NCBI GenBank assembly: GCA_000980375.1
Contig: LARD01000009.1
Location: 124,001-188,000 of the forward strand
Source: Clostridium sp. K4410.MGS-306
GTDB taxonomy: Bacteria; Cyanobacteriota; Vampirovibrionia; Gastranaerophilales; Gastranaerophilaceae
DNA length: 64,000 nt
Reading direction: 5' to 3'
This document shows, in pieces, positions 40,531 to 50,121 of the stretch; position 1 is the stretch's first letter; each line of letters begins with the position of its first letter. A program made the translations under genes and the position numbers. The notes beneath the pieces are model-generated. The model worked only from the letters and a program-made list of their open reading frames with translations. It was not told where the DNA came from and ran no database searches.

Positions 40531-41418
40531 CTAAACCCAGTTTTCCAAATCAGGCGTTTTCTTTCTCCAGTCTTTGGAAACTTTTACATTCAACTCAAGA
40601 TACACTTTTTTATTCAGCATTTTTTCCAGCTCTTTTCTTGCCTGCATTCCGATAGTTTTTAGCATTTGTCCTTTTTTACCAATCATGATGCCTTTTTGAC
40701 TTTCATGCTCAACGTGTATTTTGGCATAAATTTTATCAATGTCTTCTTTTTCTTCGTATTTTTCAATCAAAACAGCAACACTGTGCGGGATTTCATCTTT
40801 TGTATTTAAAAGAATCTTTTCTCTGATAATTTCCTGTGCAATAGAGCGCATGCTTTCATCAGTGAGGTCATCTTCTGCATAAATAGGTGCACCCTCAGGC
40901 AGCTTTCTCATTATGGTAGAAATTAAAGTATCAATATTCCTTCCAGTCTGTGCCGAAATCTTAGCCGTAGGCAGATTGGTATCAAAAAGCATTTTGTAAG
41001 TTAAAAGGTTTTGCTCTTTTTTAATAGGATCTTTTAACTTGTCTACTTTGTTTAACACAATAATCACAGGTGTCTTTGTTTCTTTCAAAAGATTTTCGAC
41101 AATCCATTTGTCACCTGCTCCGGCAGGTTCTGACACATCAACAATAAACAAAATCAAATCCGCATCCGGAATAGAGTATTTAGCTTCATCCATCAAATAC
41201 TCACCCAGCTTGTCCAATGGCTTGTGAATACCTGGAGTGTCAATAAAAACAATCTGGCCTTCTTCGTTTGTAAAAATGCCTTTTATTCTTCTGCGGGTAG
41301 TTTGTGCTTTGTCTGTGGCTATTACTATTTTTTGACCGATTATTGTGTTCAAAAGTGTGGACTTGCCCACATTGGGACGCCCTATAACAGCAACAAAACC
41401 TGATTTAAAATCTTTCAT
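40531..41418 (-). CDS. era: GTPase Era
   Basis: 295 residues. GTPase that helps assemble the small ribosomal subunit via 16S rRNA. G1 G-R-P-N-V-G-K-S-T (about 13-21), G3 D-T-P-G-I-H, G4 N-K-V-D, and a C-terminal KH domain with G-K-K-G-Q-M-L-K-T-I-G near 250. Full length. In a minus-strand cluster with the ZIP transporter, prfA and rsmD. Confidence 0.96.
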   Translation of the reverse strand: MKDFKSGFVAVIGRPNVGKSTLLNTIIGQKIVIATDKAQTTRRRIKGIFTNEEGQIVFIDTPGIHKPLDKLGEYLMDEAKYSIPDADLILFIVDVSEPAGAGDKWIVENLLKETKTPVIIVLNKVDKLKDPIKKEQNLLTYKMLFDTNLPTAKISAQTGRNIDTLISTIMRKLPEGAPIYAEDDLTDESMRSIAQEIIREKILLNTKDEIPHSVAVLIEKYEEKEDIDKIYAKIHVEHESQKGIMIGKKGQMLKTIGMQARKELEKMLNKKVYLELNVKVSKDWRKKTPDLENWV

Positions 41419-41433
41419 AAAATATCCTTTTTG

Positions 41434-42231
41434 CTAAACAAATAAAAGACCTGCACCGATAAAAAACATTCCTGCAAAAATGCCTGCCATAACGTCATGG
41501 TTTTCACCGTACTCACGGGCAGTAGGCATAAGTGTATCCAGAGAAATATAAACCATAATGCCTGCAACCATAGCAAACAAAATACCTATTGCCATTTGCG
41601 GCATAAAAAGTTTGATAAGAATAAAACCAAGAATTGCACCAATCGGGCCGGAAATACCTGCAATAGCAGAAAATAACATTGCATAACGTTTTTTGCCTGT
41701 TGCATGGTACATAGGCAGCCCTATTGCTATTCCTTCGGGTAAATTGTGTATTGCCATAGCAATAACAAGCGGAATCCCGAGCTTTAAATCTGTGCTGGCA
41801 ACAAGAAACATTGTTAAACCTTCAGGAAACCTGTGAAGCGAAATTGCAATTGCGGTTAAAAGTCCTGCCTTTTTTATTCTTTCATCGTCTTCTGAAATAT
41901 CTTGCGGAGCTTTGTCAATCATATCGTCACCAAAGTGAGCAGGAAGAAAATAGTCAATTAAAGCAGCAATACCTATACCTGCAAAAAATCCTATAAAAGT
42001 AACAAGAGCAGCATTGTTTCCAAAATACATCTGGGTAAACTCTCGGGAATCTTTTAAAATCTCTGTCAAAGCCATGTAAACCATAACCCCGGCAGAAAAT
42101 CCCAACCCGATGGCGAGCATTCTTAAATTGCTTCTTTTAACAAAGAAAGAAAAAGACCCGCCGATAATTGTCGCAAGACCTGCTATCAGAGTCAGTACAA
42201 ATGCTATTATATGATGATGTTCTACTATCAA
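41434..42231 (-). CDS. ZIP-family metal transporter
   Basis: 265 residues, eight hydrophobic segments. The metal path motifs H-R-F-P-E-G (segment IV) and H-N-L-P-E-G-I-A-I-G (segment V) are those of ZupT-type zinc/divalent metal importers. The TM3-TM4 loop is acidic (D-D-M-I-D-K...E-D-D-E-R). It should import Zn or related ions across the inner membrane. 15 bp before era. Very likely ZupT-like, though metal choice cannot be read. Confidence 0.9.
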   Translation of the reverse strand: MIVEHHHIIAFVLTLIAGLATIIGGSFSFFVKRSNLRMLAIGLGFSAGVMVYMALTEILKDSREFTQMYFGNNAALVTFIGFFAGIGIAALIDYFLPAHFGDDMIDKAPQDISEDDERIKKAGLLTAIAISLHRFPEGLTMFLVASTDLKLGIPLVIAMAIHNLPEGIAIGLPMYHATGKKRYAMLFSAIAGISGPIGAILGFILIKLFMPQMAIGILFAMVAGIMVYISLDTLMPTAREYGENHDVMAGIFAGMFFIGAGLLFV

Positions 42232-42263
42232 TTTAAAACGTCCTATTCAAATCAAAAAAAGGT

Positions 42264-43346
42264 CTAATTTATTTCAGCCAGTTTTTCGAGCTTGAGCTTC
42301 TGGTCATGTTCCATCAGCAGCTTAATCAACTCATCAAGCTCACCCTCAATAACAGTCCATACATTAAGGTTTTGACCGATTCTGTGGTCAGTCAAACGTC
42401 CTTGAGGGAAGTTGTATGTTCTGATACGTTCTGACCTGTCGCCTGTACCAACCTGTGAACGTCTCAGGTCTGTAATTTCCTGCATCTGTTTTTGTACTTC
42501 CATATCGTACAGTTTTGCTTTCAAAATTTGAAGTGCACGTTCTTTGTTTTGCAGCTGTGAGCGCTCTTCTGTACAGAAAATCATGATACCTGTAGGTTTG
42601 TGGAAAATTCTTACCGCAGTTTCAACTTTGTTAACGTTTTGGCCGCCGGCACCTCCGGAACGTGCAGTAGAAATTTCCATATCGTTAGGGTTTAATTCAA
42701 CTTCAACATCATCAACTTCGGGCATAACAGCAACTGTTGCTGTCGAAGTATGAACACGCCCCTGTGATTCTGTTTGCGGTACACGCTGTACACGGTGAAC
42801 ACCGGATTCGTATTTGAGTTTGGAATAAATGCTGTCCCCTTTGATAGAGATGATAACTTCAGAAACCCCTCCGGCTTCGCAATCTGTTTTGCTCAAAATT
42901 TGTGACTGCCAGCCCTGTTTGTCAGCAAAGCGAAGATACATTCTCATCAAATCACCGGCAAAAATGTTTGCTTCATCACCTCCGGCACCGCCTCTTATTT
43001 CGAGCATAATATCTTTGTCGTCCATCGGGTCACGCGGAAGCAAGAGAACTTTCATGCGTTCTTCAAGCTCAATATTTTTTGCTTCATTAGATTCTATTTC
43101 AGCATGCAAAAATTGTTTCATTTCAGGGTCAGCTTCTGACTTTAACAGCTCTTTTGCATCTTCAATTGCATCCATGTTGGATTTCCACTGATGATAAACA
43201 TCAACGGTTTCTTCCATTGCCTTTCTTTGTTTGGAAAGGTCTCTAAACTTTTCGTAATCTGCAATTACCTCGGGATCAGATAAAATTGTTCCGAGCTCTG
43301 TATATTTTTCTTCGATTTGAAGAATTTTGTCTAACATATCTTTCAT
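42264..43346 (-). CDS. prfA: Peptide chain release factor 1
   Basis: 360 residues. Recognises UAA/UAG and releases the nascent chain. G-G-Q in [12 protein letters not shown] (about 228-239), [14 protein letters not shown] as in class I factors, and G-G-A-G-G-D-E-A near 120. Standard length. Between rsmD and the ZIP gene, same strand. Confidence 0.96.
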   Translation of the reverse strand: MKDMLDKILQIEEKYTELGTILSDPEVIADYEKFRDLSKQRKAMEETVDVYHQWKSNMDAIEDAKELLKSEADPEMKQFLHAEIESNEAKNIELEERMKVLLLPRDPMDDKDIMLEIRGGAGGDEANIFAGDLMRMYLRFADKQGWQSQILSKTDCEAGGVSEVIISIKGDSIYSKLKYESGVHRVQRVPQTESQGRVHTSTATVAVMPEVDDVEVELNPNDMEISTARSGGAGGQNVNKVETAVRIFHKPTGIMIFCTEERSQLQNKERALQILKAKLYDMEVQKQMQEITDLRRSQVGTGDRSERIRTYNFPQGRLTDHRIGQNLNVWTVIEGELDELIKLLMEHDQKLKLEKLAEIN

Positions 43347-43377
43347 AATTTATTTTTCCTTTTAATAAAATATTATC

Positions 43378-43926
43378 TCAAACATGCTGATTTGATAATC
43401 TTAAAAAAGTAATGCATTTATCTGAGTAAATCTTTTTTTTGATTAACTCAAAACCATCAATATTGATTTCAAGCCGTGATGGATGCTCAAGAATAATAAT
43501 TCCATCTTTTTTTAAAACATCACACTGTCTAACAATCTCTAAAACTGAATCATAAAGCCCGCTTTGATATGGCGGGTCAACATAAATAACATCAAAATCA
43601 GAGTCTGTTTTTTTTAAAACTTTTAAAGTATCACCCATAAAAAATTGCGGCTCAATTCCAAGCTTTTTTGCATTGTCTTTTAATAGAAAAAAAGTTTTTT
43701 TGTCTTTTTCAATAAAACAAACCTGCTCAAATCCTCTTGAAAGAGCCTCAAACCCGATAATACCGGAGCCGGCAAACGCATCTAAAAAAGATTTCTTTTC
43801 AAAATCCGTGATAGAATACAGCACGCTAAAAATACTCTCGCGCACCTGTGAAAGGGTGGGCCTGACATTTGCTCCTTTAGGGGATTCTATTTTTCTTGAT
43901 TTTAAATAACCGCCTGTGATGTGCAT
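43378..43926 (-). CDS. rsmD: 16S rRNA (guanine-966-N2) methyltransferase
   Basis: 182 residues. G-G-Y-L-K-S-R-K-I at the start, V-R-E-S-I-F-S-V-L, the SAM loop D-A-F-A-G-S-G-I-I-G-F-E-A near 45-58, and catalytic D-P-P-Y near 118. Complete length for the family. Methylates G966 of 16S rRNA. Upstream neighbour of prfA. Confidence 0.93.
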   Translation of the reverse strand: MHITGGYLKSRKIESPKGANVRPTLSQVRESIFSVLYSITDFEKKSFLDAFAGSGIIGFEALSRGFEQVCFIEKDKKTFFLLKDNAKKLGIEPQFFMGDTLKVLKKTDSDFDVIYVDPPYQSGLYDSVLEIVRQCDVLKKDGIIILEHPSRLEINIDGFELIKKKIYSDKCITFLRLSNQHV

Positions 43927-44004
43927 GTAAAAATTTTAACACGAAGCCGCAAAATTTTTTATTTACGCATTTATAATTATAGTCAACAGACATAAAAGGT
44001 TTTT

Positions 44005-44805
44005 ATGAACAGAAATATAATAAAAAGTTTTGTATACCCTTTAAAAATATCCAAAGGTACTTTCCAAGCAAGAATGATTAGAAGCAATGAGCAAGCTGTG
44101 CAGTATTTTAATGCGACTGTCAGAAATTTTAGCGACGGTGATGTACATTTAAAAACACTTGAGAAAAATATGAATGATATAGTTAATTATCCGTTAATAA
44201 ATGTTAGGTTTTTCGGACATAGACATGTAAATTCTTCATCATTTGTTCACTTTGACAGTGATAGCCCGATATTAAGAGTTGCAATTCCAGCTGCTGAAAC
44301 CCTCAACAGGCTGGAAAAAACAGTGTTTGGTAAAATTATTAATAAAAATGTTGAAGAACCAAATCATGAAGCTTTACATATTTTTGATTTGATAAATAAT
44401 CCCAAAATTGTAGCTCGTGCTTTGAAAATTTCAGATTCAAAAAAATTTAAACAGATTGATGAGTTTTTTACAAATCATTTGTATGGAAACTTTAATGATA
44501 CCAAACATATGAGCCGAAATATAGTTAAGATTGAAAATTCGCTTAGAAAATTTTTAAAGAATACGAAATTACAAGAGCAGATAAATATACTTCAGTATTA
44601 TAGAAATAATTGTTTGATGGAATCCAGAGCATATAACTGGGGAGCAAAGTGCCAGCAAAAATTTAATACGGAACAAAATTGTAAAGAATCACTTGTGCAT
44701 TTGTTTCAATTTTCAATATTTTTTAAAAGAAAATATGAAATGCTCAACAAACTCTTATTTGAAACAATTGAAAAAGAACGTATAAAAATGCATAAAAGAA
44801 GATAG
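44005..44805 (+). CDS. HExxH-containing protein, possible zinc metallopeptidase
   Basis: 266 residues with no recognised family. N-H-E-A-L-H near 120-125 is an HExxH motif. A Glu in M-E-S-R-A-Y-N-W-G near 206, about 85 residues on, could be a third ligand as in gluzincins, although the spacing is long. Basic, no signal peptide, mostly helical C-terminus. Preceded by AAAAGG. It ends exactly before the class II aldolase stop, tail to tail. A chance HExxH is possible. Confidence 0.5.
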   Translation: MNRNIIKSFVYPLKISKGTFQARMIRSNEQAVQYFNATVRNFSDGDVHLKTLEKNMNDIVNYPLINVRFFGHRHVNSSSFVHFDSDSPILRVAIPAAETLNRLEKTVFGKIINKNVEEPNHEALHIFDLINNPKIVARALKISDSKKFKQIDEFFTNHLYGNFNDTKHMSRNIVKIENSLRKFLKNTKLQEQINILQYYRNNCLMESRAYNWGAKCQQKFNTEQNCKESLVHLFQFSIFFKRKYEMLNKLLFETIEKERIKMHKRR

Positions 44806-45450
44806 CTATTTGAGCATTGCTTTTTTGAGCTCGTAAATTTCTTCTATATCTTCTTTACAAAGCTCTTTTGCTCCGCCCAACAGCATAGAATTTAGATATA
44901 TCTGAGCAAAAGTTTCTGCTGTTTCCATCAGGTAATAGGCGTTTTTCAAATCTTTAGCCCCTATAATTATCCCGTGATTTGCCAGCAAAACCGCATCATG
45001 TTTTGCAAAATACTTTGCAGTATTTTCTACCAGCTTGTCTGAACCCGGCAGTGCATAAGGCGCTACAGGTATCTCGCCAAAATAAAAAACATTTTCTGAA
45101 ATTATAGGCTTTGATAACGGTATTTGACAAACAGCAAATGCAGACGCATAAGGCGAATGACAGTGCACAATAGCATTGATATCCGGCCTCATTTCATAAA
45201 TGGCAATATGCAAATTCTTTTCCGAAGAGGGTTTTCTACTTCCCTCAATAACATTAGCATGCTTGTCCATCAAAACGATTTCATCTTCGGATAAATCAGC
45301 AAGACAGGTTCCTGACGCTGTAATCAGAATGTTATTTTCAACACGAACGCTTATGTTTCCTGACGTTGCCGGTGACATATTTTTTTCACCGAGTTTTGCA
45401 CCGTATTTGATAATAGATTTTTTAATTTCCAAAATATTATTTCTACTCAT
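44806..45450 (-). CDS. Class II aldolase/adducin-family protein
   Basis: 214 residues from the start at 45450 (in-frame codons further upstream enter the sigma-factor promoter). Zinc site H-C-H-S (near 95-98) and a third His in L-L-A-N-H-G near 155; S-G-N-I-S-V-R near 28-34 and T-A-S-G near 43 bind the phosphate; catalytic Glu in S-S-E-K-N-L-H. This is the fuculose-phosphate/ribulose-phosphate aldolase-epimerase family. Exact sugar or methylthioribulose role cannot be told. Divergent from the sigma gene. Confidence 0.88.
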   Translation of the reverse strand: MSRNNILEIKKSIIKYGAKLGEKNMSPATSGNISVRVENNILITASGTCLADLSEDEIVLMDKHANVIEGSRKPSSEKNLHIAIYEMRPDINAIVHCHSPYASAFAVCQIPLSKPIISENVFYFGEIPVAPYALPGSDKLVENTAKYFAKHDAVLLANHGIIIGAKDLKNAYYLMETAETFAQIYLNSMLLGGAKELCKEDIEEIYELKKAMLK

Positions 45451-45519
45451 GTAATTTATTTTACCAAATTTCTTATTAAAATGATATAATAAAATAGTTA
45501 AGTGAGAGAGGAAAATTTT

Positions 45520-46305
45520 TTGTCTGAAATTATAAATTTCGAACAAGTTACTCAGTGGCTTGAGGAATACCAAAAAATAGATTCACAAAAGCAAAAAGAC
45601 CAGCTTCAAAATCTTATAGCTATTACGTGCATGCCGCTCGTAAAAAAAGTTGCGCGCACACTTGCAAGAAGAAGCACTGACCCTGTGGAAGATATAATAC
45701 AGGTGGGCAGTCTCGGTCTTATTAAAGCAATCAGGCTCTACAACCCTGAAATAAGCAGAAATTTCAAATCTTATGCAACATATCTTATAACAGGTGAAAT
45801 TAGACATTATCTTAGAGACAAAGCTTCTATGATAAAAGCTCCTAGAGCAATTCAGGAGCTTGCATACCGTGTGCATAAAATGACACTCGAACTTATAGAA
45901 GAAATGGGAGAAAAACCAACAGATCACCAAATTGCCGATAAAATGGAACTCCCCGTAGATAAGGTAAAAGAAGCAATAGATGCAGACAGAAGAAAAACAA
46001 CTTTGTCATTAGACCAGTTGAGTTTTCAAGATGATGATGACAATTTTTCAAACTGGAGCGACAAAATTGCCGATGTAAATTACGAAAATCTGCAAAGTCT
46101 GAGAGAAGACCGCATAATGCTGACAGAATCTCTTCAGAATATTGAACCGGAACTCAAAAAAATTGTAGAACTAACTTATTTTAAAGATATGAGCCAGGTA
46201 GAAATTGCCAACACAATGGGAATTTCGCAGATGCAGGTGTCAAGAAAACTCAAAAAAGCACTTAACCTACTTTATGACATAATTAATGAAAAACAAAGCG
46301 CCTGA
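45520..46305 (+). CDS. Alternative sigma factor, group 3 (SigB/SigF-like)
   Basis: 261 residues from the TTG at 45520, which has AGAGAGGA upstream; a GTG at 45502 lacks one. Region 2: D-P-V-E-D-I-I-Q-V-G-S-L-G-L-I-K-A-I and F-K-S-Y-A-T-Y-L-I-T-G-E-I-R-H-Y-L-R-D; region 3: I-K-A-P-R-A-I-Q-E-L; region 4: M-S-Q-V-E-I-A-N-T-M-G-I-S-Q-M-Q-V-S-R-K. Typical of stress, motility or sporulation-type sigma factors (cyanobacterial SigF is one). TATAAT at 45485-45490. Downstream is a prepilin peptidase; SigF controls pili in cyanobacteria, which fits but is inference. Confidence 0.92.
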   Translation: MSEIINFEQVTQWLEEYQKIDSQKQKDQLQNLIAITCMPLVKKVARTLARRSTDPVEDIIQVGSLGLIKAIRLYNPEISRNFKSYATYLITGEIRHYLRDKASMIKAPRAIQELAYRVHKMTLELIEEMGEKPTDHQIADKMELPVDKVKEAIDADRRKTTLSLDQLSFQDDDDNFSNWSDKIADVNYENLQSLREDRIMLTESLQNIEPELKKIVELTYFKDMSQVEIANTMGISQMQVSRKLKKALNLLYDIINEKQSA

Positions 46306-46322
46306 GCGCATAAGGAGCTGTA

Positions 46323-47315
46323 ATGGATTGGTTCTGGACGGTATATGCATTTGTAATAGGCCTTTGTATCGGCAGTTTTTTAAATGTAGTTGTTCTAAGA
46401 GGCTTTTCGGGCGAATCAATTGTGCTTCCGCCGTCTCACTGCCCTAAATGTGACCACAAACTTGCCTGGTATGACAATATACCGGTGTTCTCTTATCTAC
46501 TGCTGGGCGGAAAATGCAGATACTGCAAAGAAAAAATCAGTATCCAGTATCCTGTCGTGGAGCTTTTTACCGGGATAATTTTTGCGGGTATTTATTATAA
46601 ATATTCTTTGGGCTTGACTGAAATTTTTAATGTAAATATCCTGTTTTTGTGGATTGCAGCAGCATTATGCATAGCAATGACTGTTACGGACATCAAAGAA
46701 AAAGTTATATTTGTAATACACACATACCTCCTTGCAGGGTTAGGCCTTGTTTATAACTTTTTTAATATCGGTGCACAAAATTCGGCTAAAATAACTCTTT
46801 GGCTTGCAGGTTTTAAATTAACTGTTTATCAATCTTTTATTTACTCTATACTTGGCCTTGTAGCAGGCTTTTTCGTGCTTTTTACAATTGCCAAAATTGC
46901 TAAGTTTATTACCAAAAAAGATTGCTTTGGTGATGGCGATGCTTATATCCTGGGGGCATTGGGCGCTTTTTTCGGAGTTTCTAATGCTATTGTAATCTTG
47001 ATTTTAAGCATTTTTATCTGGGGCGGATTTGCAATACCGGTGTTTTTGTATAAATGGTTTAAAAACAAAGAATATAAGCTCTTGTCAGGCATGCTGCTTT
47101 TTATTATTACAACTGCTTTGTTTTTGACAGGCGAATATCTGAATATTTTCACATCAGATATGTTCAGATGGTTTACATATATCCTTGTAGCCAGTATCGG
47201 CCTTTACTGTTGCAGATTGATAATTGCTTCAATCAAAAATAACGATAAACCCGCTGTTATTCCTTACGGACCTGCACTTATTTTCGGAGCATTTGTTGTA
47301 ATGTTTCTTCTCTAA
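46323..47315 (+). CDS. pilD: Prepilin peptidase/N-methyltransferase (type IV pilus)
   Basis: 330 residues, about eight membrane segments. The N-terminal domain has G-S-F-L-N-V-V and two C-x2-C pairs (C-P-K-C, C-R-Y-C) of the bifunctional type. Catalytic Asp in V-T-D-I-K-E near 120 and G-D-G-D-A-Y near 200 (G-x-G-D aspartyl protease motif). Cleaves and methylates type IV prepilins in the inner membrane. AAGGAG 7 nt upstream; 17 bp after the sigma gene, so co-transcribed. Confidence 0.95.
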   Translation: MDWFWTVYAFVIGLCIGSFLNVVVLRGFSGESIVLPPSHCPKCDHKLAWYDNIPVFSYLLLGGKCRYCKEKISIQYPVVELFTGIIFAGIYYKYSLGLTEIFNVNILFLWIAAALCIAMTVTDIKEKVIFVIHTYLLAGLGLVYNFFNIGAQNSAKITLWLAGFKLTVYQSFIYSILGLVAGFFVLFTIAKIAKFITKKDCFGDGDAYILGALGAFFGVSNAIVILILSIFIWGGFAIPVFLYKWFKNKEYKLLSGMLLFIITTALFLTGEYLNIFTSDMFRWFTYILVASIGLYCCRLIIASIKNNDKPAVIPYGPALIFGAFVVMFLL

Positions 47316-48610
47316 CTTTTGATGATGTCAATTATTTCTCCGGCAGAGTATATGTCATTAATCGGAAAAATTTTGCAATCAAGAGCCTGTTCCACCTCTT
47401 TTAGCGTAACATTGTCTAAAAAGTCTTCCGTAAACGGACGCAGCATAATTGATGGAATTATTACGTTTTTAATATTCAACTCTTTGCTTTTTTCTTTGAG
47501 CTGACAAATCAAGTCATTCCCTGTAATCAGACCTGCAACAATTACATTGTCACCAAAAAAATTATTTTTTAATTCAATAACACTGCACTGTAAATTTTTT
47601 ACCTTGTTCAATTCGTCGGCAATACAGCCAACAAGCTTTGCCGCACTTGGCGTTGTCGCAAAAATTATTTCTTTAGGCTTTTTAACTGAAAGAGGAATTT
47701 TTTTTCTGTTTTTTTCAAAATCATCCATCAAAAGTCTTAAAGCACCCACTCCATCTTCTATCTGGGCAAAATTACCGTAGTATTTTTTTTCAGGCACCGG
47801 ATAATCTGCTTTCAAAAAAAACTCATCACTGGCCATGGCAAGTTGTTTTTTTACTTTTTTATTAAACTCTTCAACCTGTTTAATGACATGCAGCGCATTG
47901 CTCTTTGTAAGAGTTTTTAATCCGTTTTGGTGAAACTTTGTAATTCCAACAGGCACAATTGCAACTGATTCAATTATGGATTTAAATTTTGCAAAGTCGC
48001 TAAGCGTGCGCTCAAGCTCTTGTCCGTCATTATAACCCGGGCATAGTACAATCTGCGCATGTATAGGAATGTCTGCTTTTTTTAACCATTTCAAATCTTC
48101 TATGATATTTGCAGCCCTGGGATTACTCAACATTTTTACCCTTAATTCAGGATTTGTTGTGTGTACCGAAACATATAACGGGCCAAGATGCAGCTTTTCA
48201 ATTCTTTCGCGGTCTTTTTGAGTAAGATTTGTGAGTGTAACGTATGTGCCCTGCAAATAAGAAAGCCTGTAATCGTCATCTTTAATGTATAAAGATTTTC
48301 TTAAACCTTCTGGCTGCTGGTCAACAAAGCAAAAAATACAACGGTTAGTGCAGGGTTTTATCCTGTCAAACACAGCTGATTCAAATACAACACCAAGATC
48401 CTCGTCAAAATCTTTTTCTATCTCGTAAATTTCTGTTTCACCGTTAGTTTTTTCAATCTCCAGCTCTATTTCTTCCGAGCACATCATGTAACGGTAATCT
48501 ATCATATCCTGTGGCTTTTCATTATTTATGGAAATAATCTTATCGCCCTTTTCAATTTCAAGCTCCTGTGCAATAGAGTTTTCCAGCACTTCTGATACAA
48601 CAGCAGGCAT
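47312..48610 (-). CDS. DUF512 radical-SAM protein with N-terminal PDZ-like domain
   Basis: 432 residues. About 1-65 is PDZ-like (L-E-I-E-K-G-D-K-I-I-S-I-N-N). C-T-N-R-C-I-F-C near 87-94 is the C-x3-C-x2-C 4Fe-4S motif of radical SAM enzymes. L-R-K-S-L-Y-I-K-D-D-D-Y-R-L-S-Y and G-T-Y-V-T-L-T-N-L follow, typical of the DUF512 family common in cyanobacteria and clostridia. The chemistry is not known. Its ATG overlaps the PadR-like gene stop by one base. The 3' end overlaps the pilD 3' end by 4 bp. Confidence 0.9.
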   Translation of the reverse strand: MPAVVSEVLENSIAQELEIEKGDKIISINNEKPQDMIDYRYMMCSEEIELEIEKTNGETEIYEIEKDFDEDLGVVFESAVFDRIKPCTNRCIFCFVDQQPEGLRKSLYIKDDDYRLSYLQGTYVTLTNLTQKDRERIEKLHLGPLYVSVHTTNPELRVKMLSNPRAANIIEDLKWLKKADIPIHAQIVLCPGYNDGQELERTLSDFAKFKSIIESVAIVPVGITKFHQNGLKTLTKSNALHVIKQVEEFNKKVKKQLAMASDEFFLKADYPVPEKKYYGNFAQIEDGVGALRLLMDDFEKNRKKIPLSVKKPKEIIFATTPSAAKLVGCIADELNKVKNLQCSVIELKNNFFGDNVIVAGLITGNDLICQLKEKSKELNIKNVIIPSIMLRPFTEDFLDNVTLKEVEQALDCKIFPINDIYSAGEIIDIIKS

Positions 48611-49119
48611 TACTGTGCCTCCAATTCGTTTATAAATGTTTTGTAGCTGTTGATATCAGCAATGTTTTTTTTCAACAGCGCAAGCTGATATTTGTCGTAT
48701 GATGCATATTCGTCATCCAGTGCATTTTGCAAATCAAGCATAAAAGACTCAAGCCTGATTAAAATATCTTTTATAAAAGTTTCTTTTAAATCGTTTTCCA
48801 ATAAAGACATAACCGCAATACGTGATTGTATTTCTTTGAAAAATATTGTCGGGTTTTCGCTCAAAGGTGTAAAAAATAAATCATTAAACTTTTTTTGCCA
48901 GTGTAGTGCAAGCCCATAGTATGTTGACTTTTTGCCCCCTGACGAAAAATCGTTTCTGATAGTAATTACATTTGATTTTAACAGCCTTTTTAATGCAGGA
49001 TGTATAGTACCTGTGCTCGGCTTGGTAAAATAGCCGAATTTTTCAAAAATATCCGAGCGCAAAGAGTATAAAGTACGCTCGCGTTTTTTCAAACTGTATA
49101 AAATCAATAGTTCAATCAT
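48610..49119 (-). CDS. PadR-like transcriptional regulator
   Basis: 169 residues. Winged helix about 1-80: L-L-I-L-Y-S-L-K-K-R...G-Y-F-T-K-P-S-T-G-T-I-H-P-A-L-K-R-L-L-K and the wing G-G-K-K-S-T-Y-Y-G-L. The C-terminal half is helical, as in PadR dimerisation regions. Start at 49119 has TATTCT (after TGC, extended -10) six bases upstream and no Shine-Dalgarno: likely leaderless. Couples by one base to the DUF512 gene, its likely target. Confidence 0.8.
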   Translation of the reverse strand: MIELLILYSLKKRERTLYSLRSDIFEKFGYFTKPSTGTIHPALKRLLKSNVITIRNDFSSGGKKSTYYGLALHWQKKFNDLFFTPLSENPTIFFKEIQSRIAVMSLLENDLKETFIKDILIRLESFMLDLQNALDDEYASYDKYQLALLKKNIADINSYKTFINELEAQ

Positions 49120-49149
49120 AACTATAGAATAGCATAAAACCGTATGATT

Positions 49150-49986
49150 TTAGCTCAGCAATTTTATGTATGCTTTTGCGATTTCATTTCCCCACTTTTC
49201 GGGAAGATGTAGAATTTTCATAAGCTCTGCCGGTAAAAATGTCTGGTTCTCTATTCTGAATCCCATTAGTGCACCGTCTTTGTCTTTTAATGCCGTACCT
49301 TGCATTTTTTTACCGTTATGAAATATGCTGTATGTTCCATCCAGGTTGCTTGAAACATACTTGTTTTCGTCTATTGTTTTAACCCATTCATAGCGTCTGG
49401 CAATGTTGTGCTGTACCTTACCGTCAGCAGTAACAGACTGTACAAGCTCTGAGCTGTTGCCTCCGTTTGTAAGCCAGGTTTCTCTTCTTGATTTTATGGT
49501 TGTATAATTTTTGTCCATGTATTCTTTGGGCGGTTTGCCTGTTAATGAATCTCTCCAACCATTGCCGTTAGGATAATAGTGTGTGCTGTGGAACAAGATT
49601 TTTGTTTCATCTTTTTCAAAATCAGTTGTTCTTTTTATATACTGGGTTCTTGATTCACCGTTTTTGTAGTTGAATTTATTTACGTCATTTTGACTGAAAA
49701 ATCCAGGGAAAGATACCTGCGTTACTTCTTTATTTTTGACTTTTGCAAGAAGTGTTCCCTGTTGTGTTTCCAGTTTATATAGCTTTTTGCCGTCATTTAA
49801 AGCTTTTAGACAACTCCCTTTAGTACGAATGATATCGCTAAGCTTTTTGTATTCGAATTCTGTGAGCTTGTGGTCATACAAGTTTGAAAAATCAGGCAGT
49901 TGAGTTTGTCTTCTTATCAATCTTGAGTTGTGTCTTGCTAGCATATTATAAAGATTTTTTTGAGTTACTTTTACAATATTTGCCAT
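49150..49986 (-). CDS. Hypothetical protein with MORN-like beta strands
   Basis: 278 residues; start 49986 follows GGAGAAAG, 49998 rejected. N-terminus basic (A-N-I-V-K-V-T-Q-K-N-L-Y-N-M-L-A-R). The rest alternates short aromatic beta strands with charged turns (T-H-Y-Y-P-N-G-N-G-W-R-D; Y-S-I-F-H-N-G-K-K-M-Q-G), ending F-L-P-A-E-L-M-K-I-L. N-L-D-G-T-Y-S-I near 220 resembles the F-S-D-G-x-Y centre of the phage cargo family. No membrane segment. Unknown function. Confidence 0.6.
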   Translation of the reverse strand: MANIVKVTQKNLYNMLARHNSRLIRRQTQLPDFSNLYDHKLTEFEYKKLSDIIRTKGSCLKALNDGKKLYKLETQQGTLLAKVKNKEVTQVSFPGFFSQNDVNKFNYKNGESRTQYIKRTTDFEKDETKILFHSTHYYPNGNGWRDSLTGKPPKEYMDKNYTTIKSRRETWLTNGGNSSELVQSVTADGKVQHNIARRYEWVKTIDENKYVSSNLDGTYSIFHNGKKMQGTALKDKDGALMGFRIENQTFLPAELMKILHLPEKWGNEIAKAYIKLLS

Positions 49987-50121
49987 AACTTTCTCCACGC
50001 TATTTTTATATTTGGTATTATAAAATAACTGAAAAAATTTTTTTGCGATTTACAAAAAACTTTTTTGCAAAATATTTACATTGCTTAACTTGTACAATAT
50101 GATACAAAATAGAGGGAATTT

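Noticed and set aside
45502..45519. GTG start for the sigma factor
   Set aside because: No ribosome-binding site before it; the TTG at 45520 has AGAGAGGA at a suitable distance.
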